Positions 7,171 to 12,698 of a DNA stretch of 12,698 nt are shown piece by piece. Made by a program: the position numbers and the translations under genes. This DNA comes from Deltaproteobacteria bacterium (GTDB taxonomy: Bacteria; Myxococcota_A; SURF-8): the NCBI GenBank assembly GCA_029570245.1, contig JAKQSH010000117.1, positions 1 through 12,698 of the forward strand. Direction: 5' to 3'. Each line of letters opens with the position of its first letter. Positions within the stretch are counted from its first letter, which is position 1. A model generated the notes under the pieces. That model worked only from the letters and a program-made list of their open reading frames with translations, was not told the DNA's origin and did no database searches.

Positions 7171-7200
7171 AAAAAGGACTTACGAAATTTCGTAAGTCCT
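7171..7200 (-). terminator. Rho-independent terminator of the tRNA-Pro unit
   Basis: A perfect 26-bp palindrome (7175-7200, arms AGGACTTACGAAA and its complement) is followed on the minus strand by a run of T made by the five A at 7171-7175. It begins 9 bases beyond the tRNA CCA end. The other strand has no T-run after the palindrome, so it acts leftward. Confidence 0.85.
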
Positions 7201-7209
7201 CGAATTTAC

Positions 7210-7286
7210 TGGTCGGCGTGAGAGGATTTGAACCTCCGGCTTCCTGGTCCCGAACCAGGCGCGCTACCAGACTGCGCTACACGCCG
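7210..7286 (-). tRNA. tRNA-Pro, anticodon CGG
   Basis: The 77-nt cloverleaf is complete. The acceptor arms are CGGCGTG (7286-7280) and CACGCCG (7220-7214), the D arm is GCGC...GCGC, the anticodon arm is CCTGG-TTCGGGA-CCAGG with anticodon CGG, and the T arm GGAGG-TTCAAAT-CCTCT has one G-T pair. The discriminator A is followed by an encoded CCA (7212-7210). A first base C paired to G72 fits bacterial tRNA-Pro. It reads CCG codons. Confidence 0.96.
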
Positions 7287-7297
7287 ATAGACGCATT

Positions 7298-7326
7298 TCT
7301 CTAACACGCTTCACCTTCACTGTCAA
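7298..7326 (-). promoter_or_regulatory. Promoter of the tRNA-Pro gene
   Basis: On the minus strand a perfect TTGACA (7326-7321) is followed after 17 bp by TAGAGA (7303-7298). The predicted start is near 7291, about five bases before the mature tRNA end, as expected for a monocistronic tRNA unit. Confidence 0.65.
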
Positions 7327-7647
7327 GAAATCTCGAAAATCCGTTGCTTTTACTCTCAGCTTCAAAACAGGGAATTCCGAAAACCAGAATCCGGTTCATT
7401 GCCATTCAGGAGAATATCCGAACCGCCACGTCAGACAGAGAAACAATATTTGTGCTCGCTGCCACTGTTACTAGGCTCGAACACAGACCAGTGTTTGAGC
7501 GCTGCCGGGCGGACAGCCCCAGCCAATCCACCGGCATCTTTCAGTCTTTGACAATATGGTGGCCATGCCTGGTGAAAAATATCTGTATTCTTAGAAAAAA
7601 ACAGAGGCATGACATCCCGCTATACTTTATCTTGCACCAATGTTCTC
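7327..7647. other. Intergenic stretch without a convincing gene
   Basis: Two open frames cross this region (rightward 7344-7673 and leftward 7541-7768). Neither has a ribosome site, a protein-like composition or a sensible terminus, and both run into the prfC promoter. The only clear structure is the hairpin at 7475-7500, listed separately. Confidence 0.6.
7475..7500 (+). repeat. Isolated 10-bp inverted repeat
   Basis: GCTCGAACAC (7475-7484) and GTGTTTGAGC (7491-7500) form a 10-bp stem with a six-base loop AGACCA. Nine pairs are Watson-Crick and one is G-U if transcribed rightward. No T-run follows, so it is not an intrinsic terminator. It could be a protein-binding palindrome or part of an unrecognised RNA. 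Confidence 0.5.
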
Positions 7648-7676
7648 TTGACCTTGCGAAGTGTTTATTGTAGAAA
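7648..7676 (+). promoter_or_regulatory. Probable promoter of the leader peptide and prfC
   Basis: TTGACC (7648-7653) and TAGAAA (7671-7676) are separated by 17 bp, matching the consensus at five and four of six positions. This closely copies the metalloprotease promoter at 1142-1170. The predicted start near 7683 leaves a leader of about 290 nt before prfC, far longer than needed for ribosome binding. Confidence 0.55.
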
Positions 7677-7682
7677 ATCCCG

Positions 7683-7972
7683 GCATAAGGAGCGCGTTGC
7701 ATGCATAAGAGATCAGACATGAAAAACAACATCAGACCGGATTTTGCAGCCGGAACCGCATCCGGCAATTCTGTCGCCCTGCCGGGGTGCTGTCCCCCGT
7801 AATCCGTCTCACAAGTCAGGAACCGCGACGCTCAGACAGGCGACGAAAATACGCGACGCGGATAAAACGGCTGGTTCTTAGCGCCGGGTCGTTCCGAAGC
7901 CCGTGATTCCGCCAAAGCTATGGTTTCACAGATAAAGCGGATTAACATACAATTATGATGGTGAACAAATAA
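7683..7972 (+). promoter_or_regulatory. Long structured 5' leader of prfC
   Basis: The predicted leader contains a 33-codon ORF (7701-7802). Inside that ORF are a 6-bp hairpin, GCCGGA/TCCGGC (7749-7754 and 7761-7766), and a 5-bp hairpin, CGGGG/CCCCG (7783-7787 and 7795-7799), that ends right at the ORF stop codon. Three GCGACG copies follow (7825-7830, 7840-7845, 7853-7858), the first and third lying inside CGCGACGC 28 bp apart. A five-codon in-frame ORF, ATG ATG GTG AAC AAA TAA (7955-7972), abuts the prfC ATG. The prfC ribosome site is probably GGTGA (7960-7964). No intrinsic terminator is seen. The length and the ORFs suggest regulation; the mechanism is inferred only. Confidence 0.4.
7701..7802 (+). 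CDS. Putative 33-residue leader peptide ending Cys-Cys-Pro-Pro-stop
   Basis: ATG 7701 is preceded by AAGGAG (7687-7692) at 8 nt, a better ribosome site than that of prfC itself. The ORF runs 33 codons to TAA 7800-7802. It starts MHKRSDMKNNIRPDF and ends GNSVALPGCCPP; the last two sense codons are CCC CCG. It is too short for a typical enzyme and has no signal peptide or membrane segment. C-terminal Pro residues, Pro-Pro above all, are known to slow release at stop codons. The downstream gene encodes release factor 3, so a regulatory leader peptide is my preferred reading. Alternatives are an independent small Cys-Cys protein, a precursor peptide, or a chance ORF in an RNA leader. Confidence 0.45.
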   Translation: MHKRSDMKNNIRPDFAAGTASGNSVALPGCCPP

Positions 7973-9613
7973 ATGGCAGTAAGTGAACAGATCAGACAGG
8001 AAATCGAACGGCGTCGCACTTTCGCCATCATTTCTCATCCAGACGCCGGTAAAACGACGCTTACGGAAAAGCTGCTTCTTTACGGAGGCGTAATACATCT
8101 GGCCGGTGCAGTAAAAGCCAAACGCGGCCGCGCAAGCGCCGTCAGCGACTGGATGGATATGGAGCGCGAACGCGGCATTTCCATCACAACCAGCGTGCTG
8201 CAGTTTCCGTACAACGGCCTGCAGCTGAACCTGCTGGACACGCCCGGCCATGCCGATTTCAGTGAAGACACCTACCGCACGCTGCACGCGGTTGACGGAG
8301 CGGTAATGCTGCTGGACTGTGCCAAGGGTGTCGAGTCACAGACGCAGAAACTGTTCCGCGTCTGCCGCCATCGGGCTATTCCGATCTTCACATTCGTCAA
8401 TAAAATGGATCGCCCCGGACGCGACCCGATAGAACTGGTGGGTGAAGTAGAATCAATACTGGGCATCGGAGTTTTTCCCATCACCTGGCCAGTATTCCGC
8501 AGCGGAGTTTTCCGTGGAGTCTACCACCGGATGCAGAAACGCGTCTACCTTTTCGATGAATGCCGCGCCGGAGCTGAAGCCGGACTGGGCAGTGTTGCAG
8601 CCACTTTCAGCACTTCCGGCCTTGACGATCCCAAGCTTCTTGAGGAACTCGGCGAACGCGGTTGCGCGCAACTGCGCGAAGAGATCGAACTTCTTGACTC
8701 CGCAGGCGATGCCTTCGACAGAGAGCGCTTTCTGGCCGGGGAAGTTTCACCGATGTTTTTCGGCAGCGCCATTAACAATTTCGGACTTGAAGTCTTTCTT
8801 GACGACTTCTGCGGGCTAATGCCGGCTCCATCGTCCAGAAAAACCAGCATCGGGCAGCTGTCGGCCTGTCACGACGAGTTCAGCGGCTTCGTTTTCAAGG
8901 TGCAGGCCAACATGAACCGGGCTCACCGTGACCGAGTGGCTTTTGTGCGCATATGTTCAGGGCATTTCATACGAGGCATGAAGGTTGTTCATGTTCCATC
9001 CGGTCGCGAAATGCGTCTGGCCAATCCGGCTCAGTTCGTAGCTCAGGAACGCAACATGGTGGAAGAAGCTTTTGCCGGCGACGTTATCGGCGTATTCGAT
9101 CCGGGCTTTTTCGAGATCGGCGACACACTGACTGAACAGTCGGTTTTTGAATTCGAAAAAATTCCGAGCTTCGCCCCGGAGCATTTCGTCAGACTGCTCT
9201 GCATGGACCCGATGCGCCGCAAGCAGCTGGTGCGCGGTATTGAACAGCTTGCAAAGGAAGGCACCGTGCAGCTCTATCGTCCGCCCAGCGGGCGTTCAGG
9301 CGATATGATACTGGGAGCCGTTGGAGAACTGCAGGTGGAGGTAACAAAACACCGGCTCAAAGAAGAGTACGGAGTCGATGTGCGGCTTGAACGCATGGCC
9401 TATCAACTGGCCCGCTGGGTTTCAGGCGTGAGCGAAAAGGCGATCGACTTCAATGCTCTGCAGCAGGCATGCACCGGCCTGGTGGTCGTCGATATCCGGG
9501 AGCGGCCAGTGGTGCTGTTCGAACGCGAATGGTCGGTTCGCCTGACACAGGAGCGACTGCCTGATATGATTTTTGCGGAAACCGCATCCGGCGTTGTGAC
9601 CCGCGATATCTGA
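7973..9613 (+). CDS. prfC: Peptide chain release factor 3 (RF3)
   Basis: The protein has 546 residues (E. coli RF3 has 529). It is a translational GTPase that binds the ribosome after peptide release and recycles RF1 and RF2. The GTPase motifs are intact: SHPDAGKTT (21-29), the RF3-type switch I stretch DWMDMERERGISITTSV (59-75), DTPGHADF (89-96) and NKMD (143-146). A GSAINNFG stretch later marks the end of the G domain. SDWMDMERERGISIT distinguishes RF3 from EF-G. The C-terminal RF3 domain follows (FAPEHFVRLLCMDPMRRKQL, GAVGELQVEV) and the protein ends normally. The start at 7973 has a modest GGTGA site 8 nt upstream. A stop codon (7970-7972) lies immediately before the ATG, so no longer form exists. 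It is monocistronic and convergent with the TonB-receptor gene 32 bp away. Confidence 0.96.
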   Translation: MAVSEQIRQEIERRRTFAIISHPDAGKTTLTEKLLLYGGVIHLAGAVKAKRGRASAVSDWMDMERERGISITTSVLQFPYNGLQLNLLDTPGHADFSEDTYRTLHAVDGAVMLLDCAKGVESQTQKLFRVCRHRAIPIFTFVNKMDRPGRDPIELVGEVESILGIGVFPITWPVFRSGVFRGVYHRMQKRVYLFDECRAGAEAGLGSVAATFSTSGLDDPKLLEELGERGCAQLREEIELLDSAGDAFDRERFLAGEVSPMFFGSAINNFGLEVFLDDFCGLMPAPSSRKTSIGQLSACHDEFSGFVFKVQANMNRAHRDRVAFVRICSGHFIRGMKVVHVPSGREMRLANPAQFVAQERNMVEEAFAGDVIGVFDPGFFEIGDTLTEQSVFEFEKIPSFAPEHFVRLLCMDPMRRKQLVRGIEQLAKEGTVQLYRPPSGRSGDMILGAVGELQVEVTKHRLKEEYGVDVRLERMAYQLARWVSGVSEKAIDFNALQQACTGLVVVDIRERPVVLFEREWSVRLTQERLPDMIFAETASGVVTRDI

Positions 9614-9618
9614 TTAAC

Positions 9619-9649
9619 GTAAAAGCTGCCGCCTGACAAGGTCTTTTAC
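9619..9649. terminator. Possible shared terminator between prfC and the TonB-receptor gene
   Basis: GTAAAAG (9619-9625) and CTTTTAC (9643-9649) form a 7-bp stem around a 17-base loop. That loop can add CCT/AGG (CCTGACAAGG). The TTTT lies in the stem arm on either strand and no further T-run follows, so this is a weak bidirectional candidate between two convergent stops. Confidence 0.3.
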
Positions 9650-12069
9650 GGCGCGCCCCCGACAAAACCGCGTATCATATCTTCGATATGCCAGGTTAGA
9701 GTTCCCATCGCAAAAAACGGCTCTCCGGCTGCAAAATGACGTTCGGCCACCTGCGAAGGAATAGCGTCCGGGGATTCGAAGTTGCTGGCATAATGGTATT
9801 CCGACTGGCGATAACGCAGGTCCAGCAGATTGCGCATTTCGATTCCCAGTGAAAAATGATACAGCCTGATTTCGCCGCCCAGATTAAGAAGGTACATCGC
9901 ATCTCCATATTCTTTCAGCGGCAGTGGTCGCCCCGGAACATAAGTAAAACCCAGACCGAGGCGCCCGGCAACCGGCACTCCGCCCAGCTCCCAATCGCTT
10001 ATTCTGTCCTGAACGGCAACATCCAGACGGATGATCCATTCCGGGATGTATGGAATCAGTTCACCTGTGTCTGCCAGCGTTGAGTGAGAGTAGCCTACAT
10101 TCAACAGGCTGTCGAACCAGTTGCCAAGCAGCAGACGGAATCCTAAAAGTCCGGCGTGGCGGTCTGAAGCGCCGATGGGAATGTTGCGTCCCGCAGTTTC
10201 GGAAAAAAGCATATCCTGAGTTATGTGCGTATATACATAACTGGCTTTCGCATTCATGGAAACTGCATCTCCAGGTTTACCTTTTGAGTAACTCAAGCCG
10301 CCCTCGGCGGAATGCGCCTTTGCAAATGGCGTGGTTTCATTGTCGGAAAGCGCCATGGCTTCGGTGGAGCGTGTGCCCTGACCGTAACTGCCAAGCATGT
10401 GCAACCCTTTGTACAGACGGAAGTCAAGCGTCACTCGCGGGTTGACGGCGTATCCCAGCGACTGACTGGTTTGCGTCGGATCGCGCAGCCCCTCGCGGTC
10501 GGATTCCGGCTGATTAAGGTCTGTAACGTCAAAAGAGAACGCGTCCAGACGCACTCCGCCCTTAAGTGCGAACCAGCGACAGGGCCTGAAATGCAGACGC
10601 GTCCAGCCGGCGATATTGAGCACGGTAAAAGACGAGTCGAAAATGCGCTTGTACGGAATTGCCGTCACCGAGCGCAGAAGCCGCTGGCTGCTGTTTCCCT
10701 GATCGAAGCGCAGCGCGTAGCCGAGACTCAGAGCCTGCTCGTGACCCAGAAGGTTCGGTTTGTAGGAATAATCTCCGCGCGAGCCGGCGGTGAGAACTTT
10801 GTATCGCATTTCCACCCCGTCGCCGCGCTGCTCGTCGGCAACGTAGTTTCCTTCGCCGTCGGTCAGATCATCCAGAAGCCAGCCGGTGAAATTTGCTCTC
10901 AGACGCATGGTGCGCCAGCCTAAAAACGCCACCTGCTGGAAGCTTGATTCCTCAGGTCCGACACGGGTGTCGAAGGTGAGCAGAATGCGGTCGCTCTCGC
11001 CGCCCTGACTGGAATCGTAGGTGTCGAAGAAACCCATGTTTCCAGACAGATAATCGTCATCACGCACGACACCGGCCTGATCGTAGCGCGACATGTATCC
11101 GTACACGCCGAATCTGTATCTGAAATCGAGGTCCTTCACATCCTGAGCGAACTGTCCTATGGCGCCGGCTCTTCTGGCCGCACGGTTCGGGCCGAAGCCG
11201 TCCGTCTGATAATACTCAAAAGTCGCAAAGCTTTCTTCATCCATGTTTTCCGGCGCCAGCAGAAACAGGGTACGCTGTGAATTCCAGCGCCCGTAGCCGT
11301 ATTTTACATAAGAACCTCTTTCTGAAACTCCAAGCCGGTAGTCGGCTGAACCCGCGAAAGCGAAATCACCCTGTTCGGGATCGAAAGGGCCTTCCATAAT
11401 ATCGACGTTTTTTACCACTTCAGGTGGAATGAACAGCAGGTCGGCATAGCCGTGACCGTGCGGGTTGCTGACTTCATTCAGAGGCGCGCCGCCCAGTGTG
11501 AATTCGATATCCTGACCTTCTTTGGCTGCAAAGCCGCGCATGTATGTTTCCTGTGCGTGGCCTTCCCCTCCGTGGTTCAGCGTCAAAACACCGGGCGCAA
11601 GCATGAGTTGTTCGGCGGCGTTTTTGCGCGGGATAATGTGCAGCTTGCCGATCTCCACCTGAAAATTCGAGGATGAAACGGTGGTGTCCCGCTGCTGTCC
11701 GAAAACCTGAATTTCGTCCAGCGTAAACGGATTCTCATTTGCCGGAACGGAATCTGAACCTGAAATCTCCGTGGCATCTTCATTGCCCGAATCAGATTCC
11801 TCTTCACCATCGCTATCATCCACAAATTCGTATTCTTCGCCGTCGTCAGTAAACGCCTCATCCGCCGCCGTGGAAGCTTCAGTGGCGTTCCCATCCGCCG
11901 TCGGCGTTGCCGTCCCGGATTTCTGCGGATCGGGTTCTTCAGCCTGCGCGCAGAGCGGACAGGCTAACAGACAAAAGACCAGCAGCCATAAAGTGGAAAC
12001 TCGAACGTCAGGCAGATTCTCGGCAAGGCCGAATCTCTGTTTCTCCGCCATGTGCCGGCCGCTCATCAT
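9646..12069 (-). CDS. TonB-dependent outer-membrane receptor
   Basis: The protein has 807 residues. A signal peptide with core LWLLVFCLLACPLCAQA ends near residue 43. An unusually long acidic stretch rich in Asp and Glu follows (about 44-113), then a TonB-box-like DEIQVFG (118-124). The plug domain (about 118-245) contains IPRKNAAEQLMLAPGV, ETYMRGF, LGGAPLNEVSNPHGHG and VDIMEGPFDPEQGDFAFAGS. The rest is a beta barrel with alternating aromatic strands, ending in FFAMGTLTWHIEDM. Such receptors import siderophores, cobalamin, metals or sugars using TonB energy. The substrate cannot be named; the His-rich HGHG and NHGGEGH segments in the plug hint weakly at a metal. The start at 12069 (ATGA) overlaps the upstream stop. 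ATG 12066 has better spacing from GGAGG and may be used. Coupled translation with the upstream gene is likely. Confidence 0.9.
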   Translation of the reverse strand: MMSGRHMAEKQRFGLAENLPDVRVSTLWLLVFCLLACPLCAQAEEPDPQKSGTATPTADGNATEASTAADEAFTDDGEEYEFVDDSDGEEESDSGNEDATEISGSDSVPANENPFTLDEIQVFGQQRDTTVSSSNFQVEIGKLHIIPRKNAAEQLMLAPGVLTLNHGGEGHAQETYMRGFAAKEGQDIEFTLGGAPLNEVSNPHGHGYADLLFIPPEVVKNVDIMEGPFDPEQGDFAFAGSADYRLGVSERGSYVKYGYGRWNSQRTLFLLAPENMDEESFATFEYYQTDGFGPNRAARRAGAIGQFAQDVKDLDFRYRFGVYGYMSRYDQAGVVRDDDYLSGNMGFFDTYDSSQGGESDRILLTFDTRVGPEESSFQQVAFLGWRTMRLRANFTGWLLDDLTDGEGNYVADEQRGDGVEMRYKVLTAGSRGDYSYKPNLLGHEQALSLGYALRFDQGNSSQRLLRSVTAIPYKRIFDSSFTVLNIAGWTRLHFRPCRWFALKGGVRLDAFSFDVTDLNQPESDREGLRDPTQTSQSLGYAVNPRVTLDFRLYKGLHMLGSYGQGTRSTEAMALSDNETTPFAKAHSAEGGLSYSKGKPGDAVSMNAKASYVYTHITQDMLFSETAGRNIPIGASDRHAGLLGFRLLLGNWFDSLLNVGYSHSTLADTGELIPYIPEWIIRLDVAVQDRISDWELGGVPVAGRLGLGFTYVPGRPLPLKEYGDAMYLLNLGGEIRLYHFSLGIEMRNLLDLRYRQSEYHYASNFESPDAIPSQVAERHFAAGEPFFAMGTLTWHIEDMIRGFVGGAP

Positions 12070-12698
12070 TCAGCCTCCGAAAGACAAAGCCCTACGCCGT
12101 TGAAATGCACGCCGTAACGCACAGCGTATTCCACAAAAGTTTTCAGTGTCAGGCTGTCGGACGGCAGAATTCCGCCGTCGTTGTAAAACACGCGCGAACC
12201 GTCAGAGTCACGCAGCGGTTCGCCATCCGCATCAAGCAGATCGGTCAGGTCCTGGTTGGCCAGCTCACTTTCGGTAAGCGTTTCAGAATCACCTTCCGCA
12301 TCTGAGACTGCGGCGAACGCGTCGAAGCGCAATGATTCGTCACCAGCTGCAAGAGTATCCCAGAACAGATGCAGCGCGTGTGCGTATATAAACGCACCGA
12401 TGGTTTTGCTGGCTTCTATTGCGATGCCTTTTGTCATATCCTTGCCGTTTATGCAGTCGTAATAACGAGTCGGCGTTTTCAGGCGTAGAATAAAGTGTAC
12501 CGATTCGCCGTCCTTGCCGGCATCACCTTCTATCCAGTGCGAATATCCTTCCGAGATCATCTCTTCAGCGACATCCGCATCGACGTTCCGGTTTTCGGCC
12601 TGTCCGGTCGCGATCTGGAGACGGAATTCAAGGTCGAGACGCTTGGCGGGCAATCCTTCCAGCGTCACAACTTCGTGCTGCGTGCCACTGTCTTTCTT
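12066..12698 (-). CDS. Unrecognised protein coupled to the TonB receptor, 5' end beyond window
   Basis: The frame is open from the window edge to TGA 12068-12066, giving 210 residues of a longer protein. A GTG at 12668 is in frame, but the ten codons before it are also open and protein-like (KKDSGTQHEVV then TLEGLPAKRLDLEF). It therefore most likely starts outside the window. The visible part has beta-type stretches (RLDLEFRLQIATG, SVHFILRLKT), a central hydrophobic segment (IAIEASKTIGAFIYAHALHLFW) and an acidic Asp-rich part (VSDAEGDSETLTESELANQDLTDLLDADGEP). I do not recognise the family, and the N terminus that would show export is missing. The stop overlaps the receptor start by ATGA, so the two are one operon. 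It may act with the receptor, for example as a surface or periplasmic partner; that is inference. Confidence 0.75.
   Translation of the reverse strand, partial: KKDSGTQHEVVTLEGLPAKRLDLEFRLQIATGQAENRNVDADVAEEMISEGYSHWIEGDAGKDGESVHFILRLKTPTRYYDCINGKDMTKGIAIEASKTIGAFIYAHALHLFWDTLAAGDESLRFDAFAAVSDAEGDSETLTESELANQDLTDLLDADGEPLRDSDGSRVFYNDGGILPSDSLTLKTFVEYAVRYGVHFNGVGLCLSEAE

Noticed and set aside
7210..7286. tRNA-Pro gene as an integration site for a mobile element
   Set aside because: No integrase, repeated tRNA 3' end or change in gene character is seen on either side.
7050..7304. 84-codon rightward open frame containing GVRGFEPPASWSRTRRATRLRY
   Set aside because: This is the well-known false protein produced by translating the antisense strand of a tRNA gene; it covers the tRNA-Pro and its terminator.
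7344..7673. 109-codon rightward open frame
   Set aside because: It has no ribosome site and a non-protein-like composition, and it ends inside the prfC promoter.
7749..7830. Cobalamin-riboswitch-like words (GCTGTCCCCCGTAA and AAGTCAGGAACC) in the prfC leader
   Set aside because: They resemble the core and the B12 box, but the GGTG element, the region normally found between these parts and a clear closing stem are missing. RF3 is not a cobalamin-linked gene. A covariance search with the cobalamin family model (RF00174) would settle it; a significant hit would overturn this rejection.

Overview
The window reads as a chromosomal segment of a Gram-negative bacterium, most likely a deltaproteobacterial-type lineage (Myxococcota, Bradymonadota or a related candidate group). 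The basis is an outer-membrane TonB-dependent receptor, a secreted EGF-repeat protein, and a secreted putative metalloprotease with an Asp-Gly-Asp-rich stalk and a MYXO-CTERM-like C-terminal anchor. The lineage is an inference from protein style. I see no phage, transposon, integrase, CRISPR or plasmid genes.

Layout. (1) 1-2821: a divergent pair of surface-protein genes. A Cys-rich EGF-repeat protein runs leftward off the window edge, and a 529-residue putative zinc metalloprotease runs rightward. They share a 313-bp AT-rich intergenic region with candidate promoters for both. (2) 2803-6975: a leftward gene set. The order of transcription is tldE/pmbA, tldD, ispA (farnesyl diphosphate synthase) and probably a 78-codon unknown gene. 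The first three are separated by only 16 and 12 bp. A good hairpin plus T-run for this strand sits at 2803-2839, inside the 3' end of the convergent metalloprotease gene. (3) 7171-7326: a complete leftward tRNA-Pro(CGG) unit with promoter, encoded CCA and terminator. (4) 7648-9613: a rightward peptide chain release factor 3 (prfC) gene behind a predicted leader of about 290 nt. (5) 9646-12698: a leftward pair, an unrecognised gene open at the window edge whose stop codon overlaps the start of a TonB-dependent receptor gene.

The most interesting spot is the prfC leader. A promoter of the form TTGACC-N17-TAGAAA is followed by a well-spaced Shine-Dalgarno site and a 33-codon ORF ending Cys-Cys-Pro-Pro-stop. 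A second five-codon ORF has its stop codon directly against the prfC start codon. Termination after Pro-Pro is known to be slow, and RF3 takes part in termination. The arrangement therefore suggests, but does not prove, that RF3 synthesis is tuned by how well a leader peptide terminates.

The tldE/tldD products form a known heterodimeric peptidase, and IspA makes the C15 isoprenoid precursor; their tight linkage here has no obvious functional explanation. The EGF-repeat protein and the metalloprotease are probably both displayed at the cell surface. Everything here is read by eye from sequence, with no database search.
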